Positions 1 to 11,445 of a stretch of DNA of 64,000 nt are shown here, one piece after another. The notes below the pieces were generated by a model. The model was not told the DNA's origin, did no database searches, and worked only from the letters and a program-made list of their open reading frames with translations. The DNA is from Taiwanofungus camphoratus. Its lineage: Eukaryota > Basidiomycota > Agaricomycetes > Polyporales > Taiwanofungaceae. The stretch spans positions 2,294,001 to 2,358,000 of the forward strand of contig CP021220.1 of NCBI GenBank assembly GCA_003999685.1, in the 5' to 3' direction. A program made the position numbers and the translations under genes. The stretch's first letter is position 1; each line of letters starts with the position of its first letter.

Positions 1-1
1 G

Positions 2-2098
2 ACTACAACTTTCGAGGCCGAACGGCAAGCTTTCTATGATAACGAACAGCATCTCAAGTCGCGCATCCAGTCGCTCACTCAAGCTCGTAAATACCCTGTA
101 CAACAGCCAGTACTGACGTCTCCCTCCACTGTGTCTGTGGCAGAATCAGCTGTGGCAGAATCAGAAACGGATGTCGAAGTGGAAATCGAAGGGTCCCAAG
201 AACCTGCATCGCAACCAAACAAGCAAGATATGAATGACCCTGATCAAGAACCCGCGGAAATGACTGCTTTGAGACTCGAGCTGTCCACCCTTTCGACTTC
301 GTACTCGTCTCTTCAATCGACTTTGGTCTTGTTGCAGACGCAACTAGTCGACTTGAAACGCGTCAACAACGAGTTACAAGAGGAGAACGAGTCTTATAAT
401 ATTCTTCTCAGAGAGAAGACCTTGAATGGACAATTTGACGTCCTCCGCATGGGTGGTGGCAACAGCGCCAGTGAAGCTAGTGGAAGCGAAGTCGAGGATG
501 AAGAAGTGGAGAGTGAGAGCAGGGATGGCGAGAGTCTGAAGAGTCGGAACACCGGCCGAAGTGTCCTTGACCCCGTGGATGAGCTCGCCGAGGAACATGA
601 GCATGAGCTTGACCCCGCATTCGAGCAAGATCAGGATCAGGAATCGCCGGATCCGGAGGCGTCTGTGCGCAGTACGCGCAGACATCGCAAACACAACTCA
701 GCCTCTCACTCTCCGGCTCCTCGAGGGGAATCTCTGGCAAACTTGCCCATCACGGGCCCGGGACTCGATCTTGCTGCTGAGCTCGGACGCGCAGAGAATA
801 AGGACATTCTGGAAGGACGTGCATCCTTAGAGAACGACCGTGTTGTGCAAAATATCAAAGGTCGGAAAGGTAGAAAGACCTCGACTGCGGAAACGGGCAG
901 GAAGGTCTCCTCTATGTCAGAAGGTACAGGTATTGAGATCAGTACCTCCGTGAACGACATCGACGCACTAAGGAACGAAGTCAAGAGTCTCAAAGATGCA
1001 AACAAAGCACTTTCGCTATACGCCTCAAAAATCATTGATCGCATCATCTCCCAGGAAGGTTTCGAGCACGTTCTTGCTGTAGATTATGACAAGATGTCAT
1101 CTCCCACCACTGCCGGAGCTAACTTTACTACATTCAGTAACTTGCCCAAGTCTCCTAATCCCCAAGCAGCGCAACCACCGAAGAAGAACCGCCCACAATC
1201 CGCTATTTTCTCCTTTTCATCCTCGTCTTCTCCGGCTACCTCCAATGGGCCTTTGTCACCTGCGCCCGAACGACTCACGACGTTTAATTCACCACCGACT
1301 CTGAGCACTGCCTCAACTTCGCAGAATGGCCCTTCCAATGGCCCTCCTGTTGCCTCCGCATCCACCCGCGCATCTCGCCGATCATTGTCTTTTGACTGGA
1401 AAAGTTTCTCTATGTTTGGCGGGGGCGACAAGAAACCAGATAATTCCAACCCCAATCTCCGGCCACTCACTCTTCGAGCTGGCTCGGCATCAGTGGTAAC
1501 GGGTGCGCGCAAGTTGGAAACGTACGAAGACGAGGAGGATCGACGAGAACGCGAGCGATTGAATGCAACGATGAAGTTGATGGGCATCGAAAAACCTGCA
1601 GCACCTGCAAACCCTTCGATGCAGAAAAGCGTGTCCTCCCCGGCTAACCCTACTGGCCTGGGGATGTCCGATATTAGTCGATCACCGCTTACTGCCAGCA
1701 CCATCACACCAGGGACTGTGAATTCGCCCGTGAATGTTGTTCCGCCAACACCGTCCTCTCGCTTCTCGTTCTTCCGCCGTACCTCCTCGATGACTACCGG
1801 ATCTGATACGTCTTCTGTTCAGTCCTCTATTCATGGAAGCCCGAACCCCTCAGCCAATGGCGTAAATACCCCTAATCTTACCCAAGAAGCGCTCGAGCAG
1901 GCCGAGGCAGAGAGTACGATTGCTGCTCTTGAAGCACATGAGCGTCAGCTGAGCGCGGAGATTGCCAAGGGTGCTAGCGGAGGCTTTACGGAAATCGTTC
2001 GTCGTAGTGGTGATCGTCGAAGCAGCAGAAAGAGTGGCGAAAGTGGGAGCACCGTATGGAGTGCGGGCATGAGTAGAGCAGGGGATAGCTCTGAATGA
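2..2098 (+). CDS. Coiled-coil, serine-rich protein of unknown function (5' end outside window)
   Basis: The reading frame is open from base 2 to the TGA at 2096-2098, so the start lies left of the window and at least 698 residues are present. A GTG at 131 is not a credible start because the frame continues upstream with coiled-coil-like sequence. A second heptad-rich stretch lies at about 270-420. A third conserved-looking helical block at about 961-1086 contains the motif SKIIDRIISQEGFEHVL. Between them are acidic and Ser/Pro-rich low-complexity stretches. The C-terminus is rich in Ser, Arg and Gly. I recognise the helical block as conserved in fungal proteins of unknown function, but I know no biochemical role. 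A scaffold or cytoskeletal adaptor would fit the composition; that is a guess. The gene converges on SLX9. Confidence 0.8.
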   Translation, partial: TTTFEAERQAFYDNEQHLKSRIQSLTQARKYPVQQPVLTSPSTVSVAESAVAESETDVEVEIEGSQEPASQPNKQDMNDPDQEPAEMTALRLELSTLSTSYSSLQSTLVLLQTQLVDLKRVNNELQEENESYNILLREKTLNGQFDVLRMGGGNSASEASGSEVEDEEVESESRDGESLKSRNTGRSVLDPVDELAEEHEHELDPAFEQDQDQESPDPEASVRSTRRHRKHNSASHSPAPRGESLANLPITGPGLDLAAELGRAENKDILEGRASLENDRVVQNIKGRKGRKTSTAETGRKVSSMSEGTGIEISTSVNDIDALRNEVKSLKDANKALSLYASKIIDRIISQEGFEHVLAVDYDKMSSPTTAGANFTTFSNLPKSPNPQAAQPPKKNRPQSAIFSFSSSSSPATSNGPLSPAPERLTTFNSPPTLSTASTSQNGPSNGPPVASASTRASRRSLSFDWKSFSMFGGGDKKPDNSNPNLRPLTLRAGSASVVTGARKLETYEDEEDRRERERLNATMKLMGIEKPAAPANPSMQKSVSSPANPTGLGMSDISRSPLTASTITPGTVNSPVNVVPPTPSSRFSFFRRTSSMTTGSDTSSVQSSIHGSPNPSANGVNTPNLTQEALEQAEAESTIAALEAHERQLSAEIAKGASGGFTEIVRRSGDRRSSRKSGESGSTVWSAGMSRAGDSSE

Positions 2099-2555
2099 AG
2101 GACGACTCTTTTGATCCGCTCTCCGGTTGACAATTAATCAGAGCTATTGCTACAGACATACTTCGTATAGGCATCTTGTTCGCTTGCATTATGATTATAC
2201 CATAGCATTGCTAATTACTTACATGTTGCTCTTCATCGGAATTTCGTTGCATTATGACGCTGGTATATGTTTCTGACTATTTATACCCAATACCGTACAT
2301 ATCCCTGTACTTCTCAATATCACGATGAGACTCATGCTCTGTGTCATTGCGACACGGTTCGGGTAGCCATTCTGAGAAGTTAGTCCGACGTGGTGCTGTC
2401 ACAGGAGGGTTTATACCGAATATGACTCTACGACACAAGGGCCTATGAGTACTATGGCGTAAAATACCTGGAGATCAATTACTGCACACGGACACTACAA
2501 CAAGCTGGCGAGCTTACTCGGTGCTAAGTTGTTTTACAAGTGCAAGTGCCCAACC
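2099..2555. other. Intergenic, between convergent stop codons
   Basis: This 457-base gap separates the stop of the coiled-coil gene from the stop of SLX9 on the other strand. It should hold both 3' untranslated regions. I see no coding signal, repeat or RNA gene in it. Confidence 0.6.
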
Positions 2556-3403
2556 CTATTGTGGGGGCTGGTGTCTGACGAGAGTGTTCTGTGCATGTGT
2601 CCGTATCGTCTGGAAAGGGCTGGAAGAGAACTCGGGTGTAGATAGAATCATCGGAATACGCAGTCGCTCAATTTGCCTGCAGTTGCGCGGGGGCGCAGTC
2701 ATGAGAAGATTGTTCGCAAGAATGGACAACACCGAATCACTGACAGTGCTCGCTTCCGTTGTGCTTTACTTAGTGTGACTCCCTTTCCCTCGCCGATTTG
2801 TCCGACCTTCGGTGTGACCTGCATGCGTTTACCTTTACCTTCCTCCGTACTATTTATGACGGCGTCTGGGATGTCGTCTTCCAACGCCAGAATTGCTGCT
2901 TGAACCTCGCCCATACCACCGGCAACTTGATCTCTTGTCTTTCGTTTCAATCGTCGTTCATGCGATTTAGAATACGGTGACCGGGATGATTCTAGGCCTG
3001 CATCCCCAAGTAATCATCAAGTCAATGTGCTACATAAGCAGATATCGAAAGTAGAGAGTACGTTTCAGGAATGATTCGTGTTTCAATGCTTGTTTTTCCT
3101 TCTTTTTCAACGTTAAACGGAATCGTTCCTGTTCCGTCATGGATTTCAAAATGTCCGTACCCTGATTAAGTACAAGAATAGATTGTGAGATCGTATTACG
3201 GTGACATGAGAATACACACCGATGCCTCGGCTTGCGCGCCCATCTGTACATGTTCAACAACGTTATCTTGCACTGCAAATTGACGTTTGGTCAATCTAAC
3301 AGATTGATCGTGTACCCCACTCCGTCTACGCTTTTCTTTGGGCTAAAAACCAGGTTTTGGAAGTCTCTCCCGCGATAAAGCCATACACGGTCGGACTTAC
3401 CAT
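2556..3403 (-). CDS. SLX9: Ribosome biogenesis protein Slx9
   Basis: Exons, 5' to 3' on the minus strand, are 3401-3403, 3220-3342, 3062-3161, 2745-2991 and 2556-2676, giving 197 residues. Slx9 takes part in pre-40S assembly and export and in ITS1 processing. Family signatures are an N-terminal PKEKRRRSG...RLTKRQFAV block, the basic helix KKKEKQALKHESFLK, the block YSKSHERRLKRKTRDQVAGG, and the C-terminal LSKAQRKRALQIERLRIPMI stretch. All five pieces join in phase across GT-AG introns of 58, 58, 70 and 68 bases. The first coding exon consists of the ATG alone, followed at once by a GTAAGT donor. No single open frame here exceeds about 85 codons, so a length-based gene finder would miss the gene. 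Confidence in identity is high; the ATG-only exon rests on the strong donor and on the family N-terminus. Confidence 0.87.
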
Positions 3404-4342
3404 CTCTCAGTATTGGTGTGGAACGCTGGCAATAGATCAGGCTTGAATAAGATATTGAAGGTCAACGGCGCTAATGATGAAACCGGTCTAAACAGATGAG
3501 TAGTTGAGGACTCCCTTTTTTGAGCATTCACGACTGTGATCAGTCACAGTAAGTCACTCCCCATACCCGACTTTCGAGAATCACAGTGTTACTTTTGCCT
3601 ACTTCCGGCATGTGTATCACTCTCACAGGAACGACATAATGTTTTCACCGGGATTATTAGAAATACCGAAATAACGAGTGAAGTTCATGACGTGAGACAG
3701 ACATCGGAATTAAAATGTAACATCATATCGCTTCAGCGACATTACACCCAGGTAACCTGCATTGTACAGAAGTGACTCACATGTCGAGGCAGCAAAGAAT
3801 AAAGGGAAGTAACGAAAGCGACGATAGCAATGTGAGGATATTGGCGGGAGGTTAGAGTAGAATAGATAGCATGTAGATCCAAACGCCTTTTCAAGAAGCA
3901 GGACTTGGAGCTGATGGTAGACACGGCAACTCATACCACAATACGTTCAATGACGAACACCTACTTCGAAAGTCTGTCGGAAGAACTCAACAGCTTCCCC
4001 TACTGTCTCAGATAGTGTTGTGATGCTCCGTATGTGACAACCGCGCCCTGAGGTCTGAGAGTTACCCTCTATAAAAATGAAAGTACTAACTAGTCGAATT
4101 TCTTGCCTTTCGGTGGCTGAATATGAAGCAGCCGGTCACAGGACAGTCGCACACCAGTCAACCTATGGTCAGCTTGTACGACTAGTGCATGACTGCCCTG
4201 CAAATTTTGCACAAACGTTAACTACGCTTTTTTACAGAGAGTCACTGGTAGTACAACAGTGTTGGACTGTAATCTCAATGTCCTTCGAAGCAACACGATT
4301 TTGACTTGAAAATTTTCGCCGTGCTTAAAAATTCTTTCACAG
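3404..4342. other. Intergenic, SLX9 upstream region
   Basis: This stretch of about 940 bases upstream of SLX9 is moderately AT-rich. Short open frames occur on both strands, but none shows family motifs or a coherent exon chain. A TATA-like run lies near 4070. It ends at the left in-verted repeat of the MITE. Confidence 0.5.
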
Positions 4343-4742
4343 TAAGATATGCCTATCTCATCCTCGACTACATCACGTGACCATTGTCAGCAATTTGGCA
4401 AATACGAAAAAATCTATAGGCTAAAGACATAGCACATGATTCAAAATTCCGCGACCATCAAACTGTGCGGAAATGACCTCTCTACAGTTTGATGGTGGCC
4501 GATTTTTTATTTAAGGCCTTCTTAGATAGTTATAAGACCATCTTGTATGGAATTGAACATATTTGCTTAGATAAGCAACATGATACAATCATTTTAGTTT
4601 GAAGGTACTTAGCAACTGCATTAATTATGTTTATATTCAGTATCTATCATGTAACTAATGCCTTAACAAACACTTGTCCGGCTGTTACACGTGATGGTCA
4701 CACTGTGATGATAGTAGTCGAAAATGAGATGGGCATATCTTA
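4343..4742. mobile_element. MITE-like non-autonomous DNA transposon, TA target duplication
   Basis: The left terminus at 4343-4371 and the reverse complement of 4714-4742 match at 26 of 29 positions. Similarity continues with a small gap through a shared CACGTG-containing stretch, so the inverted repeats are about 40 bases or more. The dinucleotide TA flanks both termini and is compatible with a Tc1/mariner-type target duplication. The interior is AT-rich and has no coding capacity. It also holds a perfect 13-base inverted repeat (4454-4466 with 4484-4496). The element is about 400 bases long, a usual MITE size. Copy number cannot be judged here, since I saw no second copy in the window. The superfamily is inferred only from the TA duplication. 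Confidence 0.65.
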
Positions 4743-5003
4743 ACTAATTCGGAAAATCTGATATCTCACCTGCTATTTTGTGGTATTCGGGACCTTCAGC
4801 TTGTGCAAAATCAAGCTGCAAGCAAGGTATCTGCCGGCGAAGATGGCGCTTCTGAACCTTGAGTGATCAAGACCATGAACAAGACTTATACACGTGACGA
4901 AATTCTTGTTCTCGAATACATACATAGATCTCTGGGTGTCTATAAGCCGCCATATTCGAAATCTAAAGACCTGCGAAGATATCAAAATACAACGGAAGGT
5001 TTC

Positions 5004-6730
5004 TTATCCAGAGCTCCGTTCAGCATCCACCATGATTTGTTCACCTTGGTGCAGCTGAGCTTCCTCCTCCAGCCGGACTACTGCGGCGCCTTCGTGCAAT
5101 GGCTGACCTGTGAGCAAATCCTCCTCTTCCCCGTTACTCGCATCTTCCAGACCAACTAAAACGAAACTGCACAACACCACAGCGGCTCCAACTACAACCT
5201 GTCCTTTTACAGGCTTCGCCAAAAAAAAATCACCAAGCACTGCTAAAGGCATCGTTAGACTGAGGCCAATGGTTACGACCAACGGCGTTGTCTTGAGCAT
5301 GGCTAAGACATAAATATAGTCGCTTGACAACGTGATCGCCATCTACACGAAATATCAGTACATGTGTAAATCTGGGTTTGAGCTGAATAAACACTACATT
5401 TATGAGAAGCGCAAGCACTACAGAGCTGCCGTGAGGCAACTCAAATTTCTCGACACCAGTGAAATGAAGGATTATGCCGATGGGCCAACAAAATAAAATA
5501 TTGAATAAGCCGACAAATCCAAAGAAAAGCTGCATGTCGATTCGGGATTCTTGACGGATTCGAACCTTCAACAGTATCACATAGAGGGCATAGAATAGAG
5601 CAGAGAGTAGAGCAAGAGCATCTCCCAGAATGTGTTTGGATGCAAAAGTGGTTAGACGATCTGCCCGCAGTCTGACATATGAGACTGCACCAGGACTTTG
5701 AGGTTGAGACGAGTCAGACAGCGATACTAAGGCGACCCCACCAAAACTAAGCGAGAGCTGCATCAGTCACAAGATACGGGAACGAGAGAATGAACATAGA
5801 CCTTGATACCACAGCAACGAATTTGACAATAGTTAAAGCTTCCACACGGAATATTCGCCCAATGCCCAAGGTGAAAAACCCTGTTCACATTAGTTCGAGG
5901 TAAGGACAAAAAAAAAGAGGAACCAACCGCTCATGCTCGATAGGATCGTCGCACTGGCTACGCTGGTGTAGTCGAGTGACGCATTGACAGACCAATTGGC
6001 TATGAACCATAGGAGACAAAATACGGCAGCGAGTCTGGCGGTCTGCCGTGTCGTGAGCGGGGCAAGATCGGCGGCCACTGCATCATCCAGAATAACAGAT
6101 GATATGTGAGATTCGGAGATCTTGGGAAGAAATGATATTGAGGTCAGGAAGCTATATAGCGACACTATGTGACATTACTGAAGATGTAAGTACCTCTGCG
6201 ACGTCCGTATCCGTCGCAAGAGGTTGGTATTCTGCTCGTGAACTACCGCATACTAAGTTCCACTTAGGTCACCCAGGCTTCCGAGACTCACCTGACACCT
6301 TGTGTACCCCCTCCGCTGCGGTACCGCCTCAAGACTTTTCGGAACGCAAAAGGCATCAAGTATAATGCGAAGGCACTCGTATTGAGATATGTAATGCTTC
6401 AGATGTCGTTGAGAGATACTTCTTGAATGAAATTCACTTGATACACACAGAAAAGGTTTCTCATAGCCGTCCTCGAAGAGGCCCTGTGAAAATCATATTA
6501 GATTCAGGCCAATCACGGTGCGTAGAAGTCATCACCTGGGTTAGAAAGTTTCCTGCTGTCCAAAGCATGACCACAGCGAGAAGAAGGCAGATGCCAATGG
6601 TGTAATCCTGCCTGCTCTTCATCCTGAGTCGACTTCGAGACCGCGATTTTGCTCTGGAATGTACACTATGTGAAGGACTAGATAACACGTCCATCTCGGT
6701 GTTACTTTGCGAAAGATCCTCTTCATGCAT
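5004..6730 (-). CDS. SLC35F-type membrane transporter (EamA / drug-metabolite transporter superfamily)
   Basis: Exons are 6536-6730, 6449-6483, 6299-6396, 6194-6231, 5928-6120, 5802-5880, 5398-5746 and 5004-5342, encoding 441 residues with all phases closed. The protein resembles human SLC35F5 and yeast YML018C/THI74, multi-span proteins of the vacuolar or related membranes. A basic, Ser/Arg-rich cytosolic N-terminus precedes the first membrane segment (QDYTIGICLLLAVVMLWTAG). Family signatures follow: GYEKPFLITYLNTSAF, the LTTRQTARLA loop, SVNASLDYTSVASATILSSM, and near the end LAMLKTTPLVVTIGLSLTMP. About ten membrane helices are expected. The C-terminal tail is acidic and hydrophilic. The substrate is unknown; thiamine-related transport has been linked to some relatives. 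The donor at 6298 (GTGTCA) was chosen over a nearby GTGAGT because only it keeps the frame. Confidence 0.88.
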
Positions 6731-7250
6731 TCATATCGTCGAGAACAGTAGAGAAAGATATACCCCGCTCCCGTTGACAGAAGGAGTCCTGGGAAGGGAT
6801 ATCGGTGTAACTCACGTGGTAAATACGATCCAGTACTACTCCGACTGGGACTCGAGTTATCAGTGCACTCTCGTCTGAGCTGTCTGATTCATACTGAAAT
6901 GGTGGTTTTCCTTATTCATACAATTTATCACCAGTTCCATTATTTATGACAATGTCTGGACGGAATAATTAGAATTGATTCCAACGCGGTGCACCTGGCA
7001 AACGACGTCAACGTCAATAAGTCGCGTGTACAAGAACATGTTCTACTGGTAGTATAGGTCAGCAACTATTAATTTCTATAGTAAGTACTCCGATTAGCTG
7101 TGGCTGTGTGATGCTACGGGGAGAAGTAGGGGAATGAAATATAGCTATAATGAAATAAAAAGGTCAGGATGACGAACCGCGTCTACAGATGATAAGAATT
7201 GTTCAGCACGGACAGCACGGTAATTGCTTCAGACTGGTCTGGGAGCTTGG
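6731..7250. other. Intergenic, upstream of the SLC35F-type gene
   Basis: This 520-base region lies between the transporter start and the stop of the adenylating enzyme, both on the minus strand. It must hold the transporter promoter and the 3' end of the ligase transcript. No coding or repeat signal is apparent. Confidence 0.5.
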
Positions 7251-8978
7251 TCAAAAAGCGACATCATACATGCAATCAAGCTCTGCCTTGAAAGTCTCCT
7301 CGACGGCCCGCCTACGGATATTGCCCTTCGTCGCAGTACGCAGCAGCGTGTTTGGGGGTACGACGACGATATACTTCGTCGAAACAATACGCTCGTGCGC
7401 ATATCTCCGAGAGTGGAAATGTCTCGTTCTCCGGATAAGTTCCTTCTTCAGCTTCTCGTGGTCCATGTCCCTGGCAGGCTCTACAAAGAGCGCAGGAGAG
7501 GGACGTTCGTTGCCCACAACTATGCAATCGACTATTAGATCTCCACACGTCGACCGAACGTTGTCCTCAATTGCCTTCGTATCACATCTAAGTGCATTCT
7601 CAGTTTTTATCCAGTCATCATCGCGCCCGCGGAACACGTAGGATCCAGGACAGACTTCTAAAAAGAGGTCTCCAGTATGATAGCTACCATCTGCATGACG
7701 CAACGAAGTGTCGGGACAATCGGGCGACTCGGCACGAATGACCAGCTCCAGCAATCGTGCGTGCGGATTATAAGAACCAGTCTCGGACTGCAAAGTAGGT
7801 GTGATCGGGACGAATGAGTACGAGAAGCCTCGTAGAGGTCGGAGGGGTGTGAGCCTGTCGTCCTGGATACCGGACGAGAGCATCATGACACCGACTTCGG
7901 TACTCGCATAACAATTCAGAATCTTGATGTGGTTACTAGCCACCCACTTTTCGTCTTCAGGGGATAACGTCAAGCCTGTTATTAAGATCTCGTCGAGAGA
8001 CTGAAGCTGGGCAAGCAGCTTCGGGTCGTGGCGGGAGTTGCGGAGGTGGATACTCAGATACGTGGGGAATTGATTGATGCGCGTGAGACCACAGCGATTG
8101 ATCATATCCACCAGCTCGTCGGAGGAGAATGCCTGTCTAGTGAATTGGACCATGCAAGAGCCGTGTTGCAGTGCGCCGACAAGCATGAAAGTTTGCCCCA
8201 TGTGACACATGCTTCCCCTAGTTTATGGTCGTCAACAATTTGCGAATAGGGAGGTATTTTTAATCAAATGCTCACATCCAGACCATAACATCTTGCCGCC
8301 TCTTGTGAGACTTCGGTCTCAGAGTCTCCCCTGCCTTCCTTATAGTAGTGTCCCACCATGCGTAGCTACACGGCACTAGCTTTGGACGACCAGACGTCGA
8401 GCCGGACGTGTGGAAAATCATGACCGTGTCGTCGCCATTCGTTTCCTTCTCATTTGGAGGGAGGGGCATGTCTACAACGTTCATGTCGCGAGCATCAAGA
8501 GCAACATATGCAGGAAGAGGGCAGCCGCGCAGTAGCAAATCGAATGAGGCGTCGTAAATTAACGCCTTTCCTTTCGACATCCCTAGCAACTCTAGGATAA
8601 CATCTGCACTCGGCAATCGGAGCGAGATGAGCTGTGGAACGTAGCCAGCCCGGGCCACACCATAGATGTGGAGGAGGTCAACATATGTTAACCCTCCTAA
8701 CCTGATGCTTCGGGTGAGTAACTCAGCAATTGAGAAATGCGTGCTACTTACCATAAGCCAACCACCGACCGTGGATGAACACCATTGGTAGACAGTTTTT
8801 GGGCCCAATATTTCGCAAAATGTTCAACATCATGTTGGAATTGTCGGTAGCTAATTGGGTGCCATTCCTGAATCTCTTTAGTTTGAGGATCGACTTGTGG
8901 AACACGTAAGGCAGGTGCAGTTGGGTAAAGAGCGGCACTCTCGTCAAGGATAGTGAGATGTGTGCTGTAGATGGGCAT
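7251..8978 (-). CDS. Stand-alone adenylate-forming enzyme (acetyl-CoA synthetase-like, AMP-binding)
   Basis: Exons are 8752-8978, 8276-8701 and 7251-8217, encoding 539 residues. The fold activates a carboxylic acid as its acyl-adenylate and usually passes it to CoA or a carrier thiol. Core motifs are intact: A3 phosphate loop TSGSTSGRPK (174-183), A5 YASTEVG (321-327), A7 YHTGD (397-401), A8 hinge region with FRGRDDDWIK (about 413-422), and A10 with the expected catalytic lysine in RTATKGNIRR (Lys515). There is no carrier-protein, reductase or condensation domain, so it is not an NRPS-like reductase. The start is the ATG at 8976-8978; an in-frame extension upstream lacks homologous-looking sequence. 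The substrate cannot be predicted by eye. It faces a 2.5-kb gene-poor region with no partner biosynthetic gene. Confidence 0.85.
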
Positions 8979-11445
8979 GCTAAGGGGAAGGGGAATACGT
9001 AACTTCACAATGAAGATTCCACCCTCATTATATACAGCAAGAGCACGTAATTCCAGCCGTGACAGCTGACATTGGTGACCAACGTCTGTCGTTAGGCCCA
9101 AACTGAAAGGAAAACATCGACGTCAGGAAATCAACAACACGATAAACAAGCATTTGCTCTCACAGCTACGGGCGCTGTAAAGCATGTAGTGTGAGAGGTC
9201 CTTGATCAAAGTCAACATGTTTCGTAATGCATCAGTGGTTGAAACCCATGAATTTGCAACCCACCAAGTCCAATTGGAAAAACAGGCATTGCCGGCTCTG
9301 AGCTAAACAGCAGCGCATTTGGAGATGGAAAAGTCAAAATTGGGACTAGACGTGGAGATGAAATGTGAGATTGAGTACGGAAACGACATGTCCGAGATCT
9401 GAGTCACAGACTTCGGGGTTCCCAACGACTGTTGAAGACGTGAATGCGCCGCGCCGTGTTGAAACCGCCGTCTGAAGAGCAAATAGTTACGCCATGTCTG
9501 TCACTGGAAAAAAGCCACATGGATTGCAGTGTACAACGACATTCATTCCCGGGCCCAGTGATTCAACGGTAACGTGCCGGTATACCTGAGTGTGATTAGT
9601 TCAATGTGTCGAATGAATCACTGATCACATCAAGGATCAGTCTCCGGGTCCCGTCAGCGCAGCTTTAGGGTCAGTGTCCCTGACTCCATTGCTTCTCGAA
9701 ATGACCTACTTATCACGCCCCTGGGCTCAGGTACTGGTGAAACGGTGGATTTCATAGATGATCCGTTGTTTGTGGGAGTCATCGACGGCTAGCATAGAGT
9801 CAGACCGTCTACATTGACAGTTGCTGTTTGCACGCTTAGCCCGTATGACCAAAGCAGTGCACATGCCAACCGTTCACAGCGTCATGCCTTTGGGTATTTT
9901 CCAGACAACGTGAACGCTTGCAACTACTTTGCCAAAGCGGACGCATGGTTCTCTGACATGGATGGACTGTGCCCGTCTGTGTCCTCCGGATTCCCTCACT
10001 GGTGGCAAAGAGGTCATTACCGGCATATGTTGGATGCGCTTCAAGACATTGATCAACCAGGTTTCCGTCGCATCAGCAACAAGTCACTCTGAGCGAGACT
10101 GCGGTCCCCGTGCACTACCGCCTTTGAGCAGTCTTTCGATTGGCAATCTAGCTGATGCCTGGACACAATGTCACCATCCCACGTGGTGGTAATGATACTT
10201 TGGCGTCTTGCCAATTCAAACAGTGATATCCTTCGCTGCTGACATGACGGTCTCATGCTCTCCGCCTACCCGCTGCTTTCTAAGCACACGTTGTCGTTTT
10301 AAATACTATAGCGCACTGTGGATGTCGAAACGGCCGGTGCGATGTCGCACTGCCACAGGGCGTCTTAAGAAATCGTCAGAAAATCGACCATAAATTTTCT
10401 TTGGCTGGGATCTTACTACAGTACACCGTGGACCTCGGCGCCATCCTTCGCCGGGCCGACGTCGACCACAAGGAAGCGGGGGACGCCTGGCTAAGGGTCG
10501 CAACGGCTATCGGCCCATAACTTTGTCCTATTTGCATTTCATCGACATGCACACAAGTCCGTGATATGATTCTGAGCTCACCGTGGCTTGGCCTTCCCAA
10601 ACGCATGTTTCATCTTATTGGCAGGTGAAATTGACGCTGCCTTCCAGCACCGATTTCTGAAGTATATGCGTGGTGAGCCGACTTTGTACATCTTCCAAAA
10701 CACCCACCACCCTCAACCATGATGGCATCAACGTATGGCCTCAGAGGTCATGAATTGAAATCGCCACAATTTGTGTTCAGGCAACGGCAGAGAGCGGACC
10801 ATGGAAGGACAGGGGCATCCACAGAGCGTAGAGCAAATAGATTCAATGACCCTTTGTTCGTCATTCTGCTTGAACAACGAACGTATAGTGATGATGAAAC
10901 CCGCATTTGTATACCGCAACAAGCAATCTAGTGCTAAGACGCGGTGTTTCCCGGTATGTACAAATAGTAGGCATTAGAATGCGCCACTGGTCTATACTAC
11001 GCCAGAATAACATCCTAGTAGGTTGAATGACGACGAGTTTGGTTAGGGGGAGATATAGTAGATGCACGGACGGATGGTTTGCCTCTGTTGGGTATGACAA
11101 ACATATAGTGAGTGCTTGAACAAATACAACTGTCGAATAGCAGTCCGAAGTTGCCTATTTTGGACCAAGCTGCCTCGGCCCTTACCGGATACTGGGCGAG
11201 GCTGCAAGTCCAGGCGAAAACTCTTGAGTCGAGAAATGCGAACTTGAACGCGGGCTGCGACTCCCAGTCTTTCCCGTATCATCACCCGTCCTTTGATGCT
11301 CGATAACACGCGTATATCAGGCTCATAGCACCATTCGCTCGTGCAAAGGTGAGCAGTATCGTCTATGGTAGCCAAGCCAGAGTATCAATACCACCCAACG
11401 TAGCGGCGATTTGGGGACATAGCCTTTACCTCAAGCTGGCTGTCG
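8979..11445. other. Gene-poor intergenic region
   Basis: About 2.5 kb separate the ligase and PPR genes, which are divergent. Short open frames occur on both strands, for example 9814-10092 (+) and 11043-11375 (-), but none carries recognisable motifs. One stretch near 10400-10520 reads as an open, GC-biased frame after a pyrimidine-rich AG, and may be a gene fragment or chance. I see no terminal repeats or RNA gene. Promoters for both flanking genes must lie here. Confidence 0.45.
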
